From contig VZQC01006874.1 in NCBI GenBank assembly GCA_009823505.1, positions 285,348-349,347 of the forward strand: a stretch of DNA of 64,000 nucleotides, given 5' to 3'. Position 1 is the stretch's first letter; every line of letters begins with the position of its first letter. A program made the position numbers and the translations under genes. The notes below the pieces were generated by a model that was given only the letters and a program-made list of their open reading frames with translations, was not told the DNA's origin and did no database searches. This document shows, piece after piece, positions 45,955 to 57,692 of this stretch. Source of the DNA: Rhizomys pruinosus (Eukaryota > Chordata > Mammalia > Rodentia > Spalacidae).

Positions 45955-46705
45955 ACTACTCAAAAAACAAAGAAGAAAGAAAGCAAATGATCCACTCAAT
46001 AGATGGAGCAAAGAGCTGAACAAGAGACTTCACAAGTGAGGAATTAGAGATGGCTGAGAAACATCTTAAGAAGTGTTCACGTCGCTAATAATTAAGGAAA
46101 TACATAATTAAACCCACTTTAAAAATAACATCTCACTCCAATAACACTGGCTAGGATCAAGAAAACAAATGATTCCAAGTGCTGGAGAGGTTGTGGGGAA
46201 AGGGGAACACTCATCTACTGCTGGTAGGAATGTAAATTCATACAGCCACTATGGAAAGCAGTGTGGAGAACCCTTGGAAGACTTGGAATGAACTTGCCAC
46301 CTGACCCAGCCATACCTCTCCTGGGCATGTACCCACAAGACTCATCTTACCTCAGAGATACATGCACAGCCATGTTTATTGCAGCTTCTTCACAATAGCA
46401 AGGAGCTGGAACCAACCCAAGTGCCCCCCAAGTGACAAGTGGATAGTGAAAATGTGGTACATCTACACAATGGAGTTCTAGCAGTAAGCAGTAAGAAAGA
46501 TGACATGAGCTCTTGCAGATAATGGTGGAGCTAGAAAGCATATCATGGTGAGTGAAGTAACAACAGTCCTAGAAAAACAAAGGAGAATAGAATCCCTCAT
46601 CTGTGGATGCTAAACCAATTACATAACTGTATGCAAACTGAGAAACATCAAATGTGATCTGAAAACAACTGTGCTCTTATATTGTGAATCCTTAAAAAAA
46701 TAATA
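45955..46705 (+). mobile_element. Younger 5'-truncated LINE-1 inside old LINE-1
   Basis: Sense ORF2 C-terminal part ('NRDFTS' region to SLICGC-like end at about 46612) and a short 3' UTR (46613-46700). TSD agaaaccaaatga(t/c)aa at 45939-45954 and 46973-46988 encloses it together with the B2 in its tail. The 3' UTR here is the match for the tail of retroposon copy B. Confidence 0.9.
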
Positions 46706-46712
46706 ATAAATA

Positions 46713-46972
46713 GGGTGGAGAGATGGCCTAGCAGTTGAGAGTGCCGACTGCTCTTGCAGAGGACCCGGGTTCAATCCCCAGCACCCACATGGCGGCTGAG
46801 AACCGTCTGTAACTCCAATTCCAGTTCCAGGGGAATCCGACACCCTCTTCTGGCCTCCACAGCATCGCACAGGCACACAAACCTACATGCAGACAATACA
46901 TTCATACACATAAAAAAATAAATAAAAATTAAAAATAATAATAATAAATAAAAAATGAATAAAAAAAAAAAA
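46713..46972 (+). repeat. B2 SINE in LINE-1 tail
   Basis: B2 inserted in the A-rich end of the younger L1, with a long (taaa)n end. Confidence 0.92.
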
Positions 46973-47343
46973 AGAAACCAAATGACAACAAACGTTGTAT
47001 GGATTCAAGGAAAGAGGAATCCTATCCGCTGTTGCTGGTAATGCAAACTGGTGATGCCACCATGGAAATCTTTGTGCAGATCCTCAAAAGGCTCAAAATA
47101 CAACTGCCATGTGGTGCACATATCCCACTCTTGGACATATATACAAAGATTTATTTATGAAAACAAGCTACAGTTAAAATTCTAAAAATAGAGAGGGAGT
47201 GCAGAAGGGAACATAGAGGTCAAAGAAGAAATAAAGAAACTAAAGAAGGAAAACAATGCCTCAGAACAGAAACACTGCATAAATAAAATTTGATGAATAT
47301 ATGAAAGAGAATATCAAATAAAACTTTAAGAATTACAATACAG

Positions 47344-47590
47344 GGACTGGAGAGATAGCCTAGCGGTTAAGAGCACCGACGCTCTTGCAGACGACCCGGG
47401 TTCGATCCCCAGCACCCACATGGCGGCTAAGAAACTGTCGTAACTCCAATTCCAGGAGAACTCCAGTTCCAGGGGAAACCGAGACCCTCTTCTGACCTCC
47501 GCGGCATTGCACGACACGGGTGCACAGACCTGCATGAGTACAGTACATTCATACACATAAAAAGATAAAAAAAAAAAAAAAAAAAAAAAA
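47344..47590 (+). repeat. B2 SINE, long variant
   Basis: TSD agaattacaatacag / agaattaacaatacag flanks. Confidence 0.93.
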
Positions 47591-47792
47591 GAATTAACAA
47601 TACAGTAAAGTAAAAGTCCTGCTAATTCGCTACTAAAAAGGTGGGGGAAAATAAAGGTTGAGTTATGGGGACAGCTTCTTTCTGTGTCCTAGGAAACTCT
47701 TGACAGGGCTCAGCTGAACTTGTGGATTCTTATCTTCTCCCAGCCCTTTGCACTATATTACGGTTTTGCTGTGATTGCACAGGGCACATGCC

Positions 47793-48143
47793 TGATGTAC
47801 ACCAGTGCTGTCTTTACAGTGGTAACTTTCCTGATGTACTCCAACACTGTTCTTACGGTGATAACTTTCCTGATGTACACCAGCGCTGTCTTTACAGTGA
47901 TAACTTTCCTGATGTACTCCAGTGCTGTCCTTACAGTGATAACTTTCCTGATGTACTCCAGCGCTGTCCTTACGGCGGTAACTTTCCTGATGTACTCCAG
48001 CGCTGTCCTTACGGTGGTAACTTTCCTGATGTACACCAGTGCTGTCTTTACGGTGGTAACTTTCCTGATGTACTCCAGTGCTGTCTGTACAGTGGTAACT
48101 TTCCTGATGTACACCAGTGCTGTCTTTACAGTGATTAACTTTC
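47793..48143. repeat. 39-bp minisatellite, nine units
   Basis: Unit starts (tgatgtac) lie at 47793, 47832, 47871, 47910, 47949, 47988, 48027, 48066 and 48105, exactly 39 bases apart with no indels. Units differ at a few positions (acacc/actcc, cttta/cctta, acagt/acggt). Because 39 is a multiple of 3, frames stay open across it: plus strand 13-residue repeats MYTSAVFTVVTFL (47720-48181) and a second plus frame, and a minus strand frame with TTVKTALVYIRKV (47758-48156). I see no start context, domain or conservation that would make any of them a gene. Confidence 0.95.
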
Positions 48144-48239
48144 CTTCATTACACACATGGGTATCTACTAGTCATATCTAGCTTTGTAGTCTTCTGGCTA
48201 ACCAGATTCTTTCACCCTCTGAAGAGGATACTCCCTAGG

Positions 48240-49235
48240 GTGGTTAATATTTAAATGGGGTCATTTTGAGTCTTTTAAGGGTTTTCCACACTGCTTTCCA
48301 TAGTGGTTGTACAAGTTTGCATTCCCACCAGCAGTGGATGAGTGTTCCCCTTTCCCCACACCCTCTCCAACATTTAGTATCATTTGTTTTCTTGATATTT
48401 GCCAGCCTTATCAGGGTGAGATGGTACCTTAAAGTGGTTTTAACTTGCATTTCCTTAATCATTAGTGATGTTGAACATTTTTTAAGACATTTCTCAGTCA
48501 TCTCTATTTCCTCATTTGTGAAGTCTTCGCTCAACTCTTTACTCCATCTTTTGAGTGAGTCATTCGTTTTCTTACATCTTTGTTTTTTGAATAGTTTATA
48601 TATTCTGGAAGTTAATGCTCTGTCAGATGTATCAGCAGTGAAGGTTTCCTCCCACTCTGTGGGTTTTCTCTTCACTTCCCTGACTGTTTCTTTTGCTGTA
48701 CAGAAACTTTTGAGTTTAATAAGGTCCCACCTATCAATTGTCGACCTTATTTCCTGAGCAGCTGCTGTCTGATTTAGAAAGTCTTTTCTTACACACAGCT
48801 CTCTTCACAATAGGGAAGAGCTGGAACCAACCCAAATGCTCCTCAACTGACGAGTGGATAGAGAAAATGTGGTACATCTATACAATGAAGTTCTATGCAG
48901 TGGTAAAGAAAGATAACATCATGAAATTTGCAGGTAAATGGATGGAACTAAAAGATTTTATGCTAAGTGAAGCAACACAATCCCAGAAAAACAAAAGACG
49001 AATGGTATCCCTCATCTGTGGATGCTAGTACCAAGTACCTAGTTGTAAGACAAACTGAACAACGTTAATGTTATATTCCTCATGATCTAAAGACAACTAT
49101 GCTCATGCAATGTGGATCCCTAAACTGGTTTTAGAGCTGAGCTAACATTTATTTTCAGACCTTGGGTGTTTGGTACATGTTGGAGGGTGTGTGTGCGTCT
49201 TTTAGAGGAATATGGGATTAAAATGGAAAGACGTG
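48240..49235. mobile_element. LINE-1 with 5' inversion
   Basis: 48240-48784 is antisense ORF2; the minus strand reads '[43 protein letters not shown]'-type sequence in pieces. From about 48785 it is sense ORF2 ending SLICGC and stop (49028), then 3' UTR to about 49235. Twin-priming structure. Confidence 0.9.
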
Positions 49236-50640
49236 AATCAAGAAATATGCTATGGAAATAACATACAGTTTGTTTCCAAAGGATACAATCTTAATATAGG
49301 TATAATAGGCTGATGCAACTTAGCCTTTCTGGATGCTTAATGACCATACTTAACACCCATACCAGATTGGCCAAAGGTCCTAAGGGATAACTTTGTTCCT
49401 TGCCCTCAGAGGTCAACCAAGTCTTAGGGGATTATGCATGGGGGCATCTCTTGAAATGTCCTACAGACGTGGGTCACCAGTCTTCCTGTTCAGGGAGGTC
49501 TTGGAGAGTCACTGATGGAACTTCAGCCAGTGTCCAGTCTAAAGAGAGGAAAATCTGCTCATGCTTCAGAAAAGGAAGCCTGGTCTAGCAAGACCTGCTT
49601 TTGTCCTCGAGTGGATGGAACTGGTGAATGAAAAGCTGAAAGGAGCCAGGGGCTCCCACCCTTCTCCTCCCCCCGCCAAAAAATCCCAAGAGACCCCCGA
49701 GGACCAGATCCTCAACTGACCTTGAGAAAACAGAAACCTTGGTTAATCTGGGCTAACTGTGTGGCCTTAAGCATCCAAAAGGAAAGTACAACAAGATACA
49801 AATAATCGGTAAGACCAGAGAAACTGTACTGCAGACATAGAACTTGAGATCTTAGTAAAAAAAGACAAAAAGAATAAAGAGATAGTAATGTTGTTTGGCC
49901 TAGCTCCAATTTTACTGGCAAGTGCATCTACACTGTGGCTGCTACCAATCTTGGCACTCCTCAAAGACATGAGACACAGCTTTTTAACCTCCAAATATGG
50001 ACTGAGGACTCATGTCTCTCCAAGAATCCTCCAAACCTTCAATGCTAGATGGTGACTACTGAAATACCCAGCTTATGGACTAAACAGCTAAGGGGATGTT
50101 AGCCTTGTCAGAGTGTAGACTGCCATTGTTGGACTACCTGGGCTGTATCATGGAGGCCAGTGCAGGGGGATCAAGACAGGATGTGTGCTTACTGAACTTC
50201 ATTTTGGGAGACCATGGGAGGGAAAGACCCCTATGTGGAGCAAAAGTACAGGATTGATGGTTGTTTGGGGTTGCCAAGGAGGAACTTTTGAGCACTTCCT
50301 TAAGGAAAACATGACATATTTTAAGGAAGAAAAAAAAATCCTCCAATTTAAGTGATATGTGTATGTATGTATACATTTATGTATATATATATATAAGTAT
50401 GTATATATCTATATATAATGTAGCAATACAAGTTGGAGAGAACAACAACAAAAGAACTGAAAAGAAACTCTGGAGAGACTCAGAGAGAGATGCAGGACAT
50501 GTATGGTGGAGTGCAGGGACTTGGGTGGGATGGGGGCATGGAAGGGGAGGCAAATCTAGATTCGATGGAGAAATGATGTGTGAGCTATGGAAAAAGTTTA
50601 ATAATGGTAATAATAAAAAATCGAAAAAAAGAAAGAAAAA
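49236..50640 (+). mobile_element. Unclassified 1.2-kb segment ending in L1-type tail
   Basis: The L1 3' UTR of the preceding element can be followed to about 49235. Then ~1.2 kb of unrecognised sequence follows, including a (TA)-rich run at 50350-50415. From 50465 an L1-type tail resumes ('agagatgcaggacatgtatgg', 'gagaaatgatgtgtgagc', 'taataataaaaaa'). Either an insertion in the 3' UTR or another captured body. No product recognised in its short frames. Confidence 0.6.
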
Positions 50641-50689
50641 AACCTATTCCTGTAATTAAACAACAACAACAACAAAATACAACACAACA

Positions 50690-51045
50690 AAACCTCTGGG
50701 GTACTTTAAAAGCAGTCCTAAGAGGGAAATTTATAGCTCTGAGTGCCTATAGAAGCAGTTATATGGTTAAAAGGTGAATCCCTTAATGGGCTTGGGAATT
50801 AACCTACCACTTATGTTCAGATTTTGTAATTTTGGTATATGGGTGGGGGATATGTATGCAAATTTAGGAGTAATATAAAATTAAAGGGAAAAATGTGGAA
50901 AAAAGACTGAGAAAAAGATGCAAACATGTATGGCAGAATGCATGACCTGGGGTGAGGGACATGAAAAGGGGAATGTGCCTAAACTGGACTGAGAAATGAT
51001 GTATGAAATATGCAAAACATCAATAAAAATATTATGTAAAAATAT
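50690..51045 (+). mobile_element. Internally deleted LINE-1
   Basis: 50693-50765 reads reverse-transcriptase-region codons (LKAVLRGKFIALSAYR). It then jumps at about 50770 straight to L1 3' UTR ('gggaattaacctaccac') and the L1 tail (50890-51035), so most of ORF2 is deleted. Confidence 0.82.
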
Positions 51046-51484
51046 TTAAATGGGGAGGGGTTTCTCCCAACTGCACTTGGAGTATGGAAGCAGCCACAGC
51101 ACTGAGATGGATCCAGGCAAAGGACCTAGCTGCATATTTTTAACATCTCCTGAGTGGTAATCATCCTGTTGGAGGGATGCCACCGTGAGTACCACGCACG
51201 CCTCTGCAACTTCAGAGTTCTGAGGCTCTACAACAGTGTGCAACAGATAGACAGTTCAAGAATTTGATCCTCCTGTTCACTGGAGACCCAGAGCTATCAA
51301 ACTCAGTTGATGAGCTCTGTTCCAAGCACGTTTATCCACATGCTCTTACCGGTCTGATCCTGGGCTTCTGCTGCCTACACCTTGTTGATTTTTCAGTGTT
51401 TGGCACTCCTGCTCTCCAAAACCCCCTCTCTAGGCTTTCCCCATGATCCCAATCTGTGAGTGCTTTCTGACGTCAGACTCTGAT
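51046..51484. other. Spacer, no gene
   Basis: Nothing recognised. Frames of about 60 codons only. Confidence 0.4.
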
Positions 51485-51535
51485 TTATTATTTATTATTT
51501 ATTTGTTATTTTTATGTATTTTAATTCTGTGTGTG

Positions 51536-51587
<52 letters not shown>

Positions 51588-51735
51588 CTCCCATGGAGGC
51601 CAGAAAGGTCAGATGCCCCTAGAACTGGAGCTGCAAGCAGTTGTGAGTCAGCAGATGTGGGTGTTGAGACTTGAACTTGGGTCTTCTATAAAAGCAGTCT
51701 GTACTCTTAACCTCTCAGCCATCTCTCCATCTCTG
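51485..51735 (-). repeat. B2/B3-type SINE with (CT)n
   Basis: Reverse SINE ending 'cctctcagccatctctccatc', with a (CT)n run of about 24 units at 51539-51585 in its 3' part. Confidence 0.82.
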
Positions 51736-52071
51736 ATATCTGTTTAAAACCTTACATTTAACAATAGATTATCAAGAACCTCATTGGGATGTCATTCTTC
51801 ACATACTCTCTCCTTCAACATATCATACAGAGGCTGTCTCTAGTCTGCCACTTAGCCTGAAGTCTATCTCATAATGAATTTCTACCACACTCAGGCATCT
51901 GCATAGATTGTCATTAATTCTCAGTGTTATGGGATAAGTCACATCATCTCACTGATAAACCAAAGCTTAAGAATGTCAAGAAAGATTTTCAGAATTGAAA
52001 AGTTTGTAGTACACAGCTATTTTCTCTACATCATACTCCAATTCCTTAAGTATTTACAGATTCTTTTTGTT

Positions 52072-52208
52072 TTTAGACAGGGTCTCCTTTTAGTCCCACC
52101 TGGCCTGGAGCTCACTCTGTAGACCAGGCTGGCCTTGAACTCACAGAGATCTGCCTGCCTCTGCCTTCCAAAGGCTGGGATTAAAGACATGTGCCATCAC
52201 ACCCACCT
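52072..52208 (-). repeat. B1 SINE
   Basis: Reverse B1 with TSD tacagattctt / tacagaatctt. Confidence 0.92.
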
Positions 52209-54262
52209 AGTTACAGAATCTTAATTTTGGTTGTTGAATTTTAATTTCCCACAGAGCATAGAACGATGTTAATTTCTCAGCACAAAAAAGTAATATGTTG
52301 ACAAAATACTGATTTTTAACAGGATAAAAGCAAGAAATGTTGATTTGATAAATTTACATGGAAGAAATATAAAACATTGAACTGCTTCAAGTAAAAACTC
52401 AGTGGGGTCATTGATACACATGAGATTGTGAGAACTGTATGAGGAGCCTAGAAAAAGAAAAGATTTGTGGCATGATCAGCACAGTAGTCTTCAAGTGAGA
52501 CAGGGAATTTGGCCTGATTGGTCAAGGGCATAAGGACTGAGATCAAAGTAGATAAAGTATGGGGAATCTCAAATGGTAGAGTCACCAGAACCAGAAGTTA
52601 CATTCTGAGGACACAGAATAGAAGCTCATTTGGGTACTGTGGGGGGAATACAGGGAACTGAAGGCTGCAATGTGCGTCATGAGAGCCCAGAAGTTGGTTA
52701 TAACTGCCACCTTGGGGCCCAGACATCTCCAAGGCCGTCCTCGGTAAACAATTATTTCTTTGCTTCTGTTAAGTAAGCTTTGGAAAATACCCCAAGGTGT
52801 GTGTAATGCACTAAGCTAAGAGACAGTTCAATAATATACCAGCTCTTTTCAAGTCTCAGTTGGTAAGAAGTGTGGGGTATACTGGGAAGGACTACCACTC
52901 ACCCTCCCAAGCTAGGTTATAAGCACCGGTCCTGGAGAAAAAAAAAAATGTGTAATCACAAAAAAACAAGTAAGTTTTCCAGGTAGGAAATCTGATCCAA
53001 AGACTCTACCACACAAAATAAATCAGTTCTACTTGAACATATCAGGATGGCAATATTCTCCGATGGGTGTCATATCACTTTGGAAGCAACAAAATTGAGG
53101 TTGGTAATGCAGTAGTTTCATTTCCTGGAGCAATGGTTAAGTACTGGTGGGTGAGTTACTCTAGCTTCACAGTTAAAAAACAGAATCAAGAAATGCCCTA
53201 TTAGCTAATTAACATTGGATGTCACTTGACTGATTACCTGGCTTGAAGATATAAATATTAAATTTAGGTGAGAGAACATTTTATCATCTTCCTTTATTAT
53301 CACTCATTTTTTTCTAACCACTCGGCTGACTACACACAGCTTGTCAAAAATATCCTCAAAGCCAGAAGACAAAGAATAGGGTGTAGTTAACAGTTGTTGA
53401 GGTGACATCAAGGATGCCTTGTTAGAAGAGCAGGCAACAGCAAAGACTTGATTTTAGACAGAGATGATGCTCACAATTAAAACAATCAACTCAATTTAAT
53501 CTTTGTCTACTTAACTGATTGAACTTAAACCTCGATTATCTGGTATTAAGGTATAAAAATGTTGTGGTGATATTTGGGGTGTTTAAGAGAATGAAAATCG
53601 CCCTAAAATCTTGTGGAACAGGATGGGATACTGTGTAAGTTTCTAGTGTAAAGGGGATGTGGTCCAGACCAGAGAGAATGATTGAATGTATAGAAAAACA
53701 CATGGTGATTGGGAGTCAACAGGACACATTGTTGACTAGGAAGGTTTGGTGGAGAATTAACCTCCCAAACAATAACAAGAGAGCCACACACACATGGCAG
53801 GCATGACAGGAGGAAGAGAAATTAGGTGAAAAGTGAAGATGACATGGCTGAACAGCAAAAGTATGGGAAGGAGTGTGTGACACTGCCTTTGCTCAGACAG
53901 AAGACTGAAATCCACTCCTTGGATCATTCTATTAGAATATGAAAATGCTGTTAAATTACTGGACAGAAAGATGGTCATGGTGGTACAAATCAGTACTTCC
54001 AACAATTGGGAGGGAAGATGTGAGGTTAAGACTTGACTGGGCTACACAGAGAACTTCCTTTTTTTTTAAAGTAGGCTGCTATAAAGTGCGCCTGATTCCT
54101 GATCATAAATGTATTTATAGAGCTCAGGCATAGACACACAGATGTGTGCACACGCTCAGACATAAACACACAGATTCAAACACAGATGACTGCTGAATAT
54201 TATATTGCAGAAAACAAAATATGTAAATGTCAGGGTGCCCCATGTATGTCAAGGAGATTGGG
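52209..54262. other. Block 3 spacer, no gene
   Basis: Unique block sequence aligned in stretches to block 2. No SINE ends, no frame above 82 codons and no domain. Confidence 0.55.
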
Positions 54263-54273
54263 AGTAAGGACTT

Positions 54274-54902
54274 AATTTTTTTAAATTTTATTGAGCTTTT
54301 GTACATTTCAGAGAACAGTTCTTAATCAAACTTAGACCTCCTCCCCTATCCATGTCCCCACACTCCCGCTGGACCTCATGCATTCTACCCCTGTGGGGAT
54401 TCCGTATGGCCAAAGCACTTCCGGAAGTCAGCTGGCCACCCACAGCCCTCAGGCCAGAGCCCTGCTCATCTCCTCCTCTTTTGGAATCTGCCTGGCGCCA
54501 CTGCCTTTGATGCTTTGGGAAAAACATTGTCACATTCCTGTAGTAATCTGAAATATATGTTGTAAATTCCTGTATGTCCCAACCCCAAGTCACACCTCAC
54601 AAGGTCAGGTGTAAATACCCTGGGTTGTAAAAGTAAAGTTGAGTTATTCCCCCATGGAATTTTTCCCAGGCTCATTCTTGAGTCCTTCCTTCCTTTCCTC
54701 CTCTCTGGGCTTCCCAGTACCTTCTCCCTCACTCTCTCTTCCATGGCTAGGACCTGGCTGGCTGACCAAGTGATCCAGGGAAACTGCAGTCGCTGGCACT
54801 GGTCAAGGGAGGAAGAACACTGGAAGGCTACATACCCAGTCAAGCATCTGCACCCAGCTGTCCCTCACCCACTGGAGTCTGTCAGCCTGTCTAGAGATCA
54901 TA
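54274..54902 (-). mobile_element. Chimeric retroposon Y (unknown body plus L1-type tail)
   Basis: On the minus strand a ~510-base body of unknown origin is followed by a tail (54285-54393) resembling the L1 3' end ('gtagaatgcatgaggtcc', 'ctctgaaatgtacaaaagc', 'tcaataaaattt'), then poly(A). TSD agtaaggactt / agtaagaactt at 54263-54273 and 54903-54913. A 125-codon minus frame (54466-54843) shows no domain. The body is unlike the copy A-E family. An LTR origin is possible but I see no TG...CA ends. Confidence 0.7.
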
Positions 54903-55236
54903 AGTAAGAACTTTGTTTTTAAAAAGCTAACTTGAGATTAGAAAAATAAGTATAATCAGGACTGGGTGGGGAGGGGGCTCCAAACCACCGCACCAATTAT
55001 TCAGTTAGAGCAAGAATATTTTTACAACACCTTAAAATATCAACTATCAGAGTTTGAGAAAGAAACGTTGAATTTTCAGGAGTATCTTTTTTTTTTTCTA
55101 GATAGTCTATTTTTAAACTACTTCATTCTTAGAAACATGTCCTCACACTGAACCACAAAACATGAATTTGTATAAGGATAAATTTTTAATATCTAGTATA
55201 TGGCTGAGATGCAAGCAATAATTAAGACCAGGTGGA

Positions 55237-55327
55237 GCCAGGCGTGGTGGTGCACGCCTTTAATCCTAGCACTTGGGAGGCAGAGGCAGGCAGATCTTTG
55301 TGAGTTCAAAAAAAAAAAAAAAAAAAA
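55237..55327 (+). repeat. 3'-deleted B1 SINE with poly(A)
   Basis: Only the first ~73 bases of a B1 (to 'gtgagttca'), then poly(A) directly. Perfect TSD aagaccaggtgga at 55224-55236 and 55328-55340. Confidence 0.93.
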
Positions 55328-55458
55328 AAGACCAGGTGGATCAGCCCACATGAAAGCCCACCATGGGTCCATGACCTTAAAAGTATTCATATGTACCAGC
55401 TCTTTAACAGTTACTTAGGAACATAGGAATTCTTGCAGCAGTTTCAGTCTTGATTTTA

Positions 55459-55611
55459 TTTATTTTTGGTCTTTTTTTGAGACAGGGTCTCCCTGTAGCC
55501 CCAGCTGTCCTGGAACTTGCTTTGTAGACCAGGCTGGCCTTGAACTCACAAAGATCTGCCTGCCTTTGCCTCTGGAGTGCTAGGATTAAAGGTGTGCGCC
55601 ACCATGCCCAG
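55459..55611 (-). repeat. B1 SINE
   Basis: TSD cagtcttgatttta around it. The 3' flank is then repeated once more (ctcagtcttgattttaaaag, two tandem copies at about 55612-55652). Confidence 0.93.
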
Positions 55612-55859
55612 CTCAGTCTTGATTTTAAAAGGCTCAGTCTTGATTTTAAAAGTGGGATGTGGAGGTATCCTGTTTTCTTGGGATCTGGGTTCCAGAAGAT
55701 GAAGAAGCCATAGGTTGCCTTCTAAAGCAAAGAAGTCACAGTTCCATTATCATCATTATCTGTTTCATTTAGGAAAATTCCTCAGTTAAGTCAGCATTAC
55801 TAATTTTTATTTATTGTTTGGTTGATACACCCCAGTTCATTTTCGCTTTCTACTTCTTT

Positions 55860-56018
55860 TTTTTTGTTTGTTTGTTTTTTTGAGACAGGGTCTCCCTGTA
55901 GTTCCAGCTGTCCTGGAACTTGCTCTGTAGACTAGGATGGCCTTAAACTCACAGAGATCCACCTGCCTCTGCCTCCCAAGTGCTAGGATTAAAGACGAGT
56001 GTCACCATACTCAGCTTA
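55860..56018 (-). repeat. B1 SINE
   Basis: Reverse B1 with ctttctac/ctttctat flanks. Confidence 0.92.
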
Positions 56019-56499
56019 CTTTCTATTTTTTAAGTCAATAATTTCAAAGCTTTCAATCTGCTTCCTTTCCTCCTCCATTTGTCTATACCTGAAGTTTTGT
56101 AAATCCAGTTGAGTTTTGCCATGATAGACACTTAGTGGTGTAAAGTTTCTTGTTTCATTACATTGAAATCATTTGGGATTATAGTTCTAGCATTTGTCAT
56201 ATAATCTAAACTTTTGTTCAACTGCAAGTATATTAAGATGTCTACATGTCACTGTAAACACCACTGATAAAAAGAACAGTGCAGAAACTGATAAAATCCT
56301 TGTGCCACTAAATGAGAAGCAGAAAAAAAAAAAAAAAAGGTGTTACTTCTTTCCTGTTTCAAGAAAACAAGCATTTGGCAGGTTTACTTTACCAGGCCCA
56401 TGCCAGATATGGAATGTGTTCATTAATAAATTCAGCAATGTTTGTTGAGAGCCTTTTCCACCAAGCAGTGAATTGGGAAATCAGAGTATAATATAAATA
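56019..56499. other. Block 3 spacer, no gene
   Basis: 56210-56450 aligns weakly to 5650-5830 in block 1. An A-run is at 56323-56338. Confidence 0.45.
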
Positions 56500-57150
56500 A
56501 TTAAAGAGAGCCCAACACATGGCCCTTAGAGATTAGCTGGGTAAAGCAGCCCTGGTTACCTGCCCAAGTCCTGCAACAAGATCAAGCCAGCCAGAATTCC
56601 AGCTGTGTGTGCTCTGCAGCACCCTCCCCTTAATGAGGAGCCATTGGCAGTTGATGGCTGCTGGAGGAGAGAGAATCCTTCTTTTTTGAGGGCATTCCCA
56701 TTGGTAGGGTTTCTCGTGCTCTAGCGGTCGGCCCCATACGTGTGCACATATCGCCTGCATCAATTGGACTTAGCATGTTACCTAAGAAATTAATGAAGGG
56801 GCTGGAAAGATGGCTCAGCAGGTAAGAGTACTGGCTGCTCTTGCAGAGGACCTGGGTTTATTTCCCAACACTCACATGGCAGCAAAGAATTGTCTCTTAG
56901 TCCAATTCCAGGGGATCCAATGTCTTCTTCTAGCCTCTACAAGCACTCGCACACGTGGTGCACTTACATACAGGAAGGCAAAACACTGAGACACATAAAA
57001 GTAAATAAAATCTTGTAAAGAATGAAGTTAGGAGAAGGGACATGTCGGGGGATATCAGAAGTAGTTTAAGGAAGGAAATGGGAGGGGGATTGGTCATATT
57101 TCATTGTATACGTGTATAAAACTCTCAAGAGTAAAGAAAAATTATAATAA
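56500..57150 (+). mobile_element. LINE-1 3' UTR interrupted by B2
   Basis: 'ggttacctgcccaagtcctgc' and 'cagttgatggctgctggagg' mark an Lx-type L1 3' UTR, ending 'agagtaaagaaaaattat'. Confidence 0.78.
56799..57018 (+). repeat. B2 SINE, diverged
   Basis: 'ggggctggaaagatggctcag' start. Flanks ttaatgaag / aagaatgaag give a short TSD. Confidence 0.9.
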
Positions 57151-57555
57151 AATTAATTGTATAGAAAGTTGTTAGAAATATACACAATATTATTTTTCAT
57201 TTGAGAATGCATCATGGCACTTAATTTGCATCAAAATCTTATGTAATATGTTATTTTTTACCTAGGTGAGGCAGGTATTCAGAACAGATGACAGGGTAAA
57301 TGATCAAGTTCAAATATAGGGACATGACTCTAGACTTCACGATCCAAGTGCTCTACTGTGGTATCACTCAGAATCCATCTTTGGTGTCCTGGTTGAGCTA
57401 CATGAGCATTAACACTTCATCTCACTACTCACATTTTCTCCATGTTTCCCAGAGAGGCTTCCACCAAATGCCTTCCTGGAATCAGTGTTCCAACAGTGAA
57501 ATATAAACAACAGCCTCCCAGCACAGCAAAGTCAATTAAAAGAGGAATGTGTCAC

Positions 57556-57690
57556 CTGCTGTTTTGGCACATGCCTTTAGTCCCAGCTCTCAGAAGGCAG
57601 AGGCAAGCAGATCTCTGTGAGTTCAAGGCCAGCTTGGTTTACATGGCAAGTTCCAGACCAGCTGGGACTATAGGGAGACCTCTCCCTCTA
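57556..57690 (+). repeat. Diverged B1 SINE
   Basis: 'ttttggcacatgcctttagtc' start to 'tatagggagacctctccc'. It lacks the usual A-tail. Confidence 0.82.
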
Positions 57691-57692
57691 CC

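Larger units (their letters stand above)
44990..47180 (+). mobile_element. Old LINE-1, interrupted by younger L1 and SINEs
   Basis: Old ORF2 sense sequence at 44990-45450, 45645-45954 and 46989-47180 (for example 'cagaatggctaccatccag', then 'ggtgatgccaccatgg', and 'cccactcttggacatatata' further on). Interrupted by a B1 (45451-45630), an old B1 (45672-45812) and a younger L1 plus B2 (45955-46972). Confidence 0.82.

Noticed and set aside
47793..48143. CRISPR-like regular spacing
   Set aside because: Units are contiguous 39-mers with no unique spacers, in a mammalian genome.
47720..48181. 153-codon frame across the minisatellite as a repeat protein
   Set aside because: The 39-base period keeps all frames open by arithmetic. 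There is no start context, signal or neighbour to support a gene.
48244..48675. 143-codon minus-strand frame as a gene
   Set aside because: It is LINE-1 ORF2 C-terminal sequence in the inverted part of a truncated copy.
54274..54902. Solo LTR of an endogenous retrovirus
   Set aside because: No TG...CA ends, the TSD is ~11 bp rather than 4-6, and one end has poly(A) behind an L1-type tail, all of which fit retroposition better.
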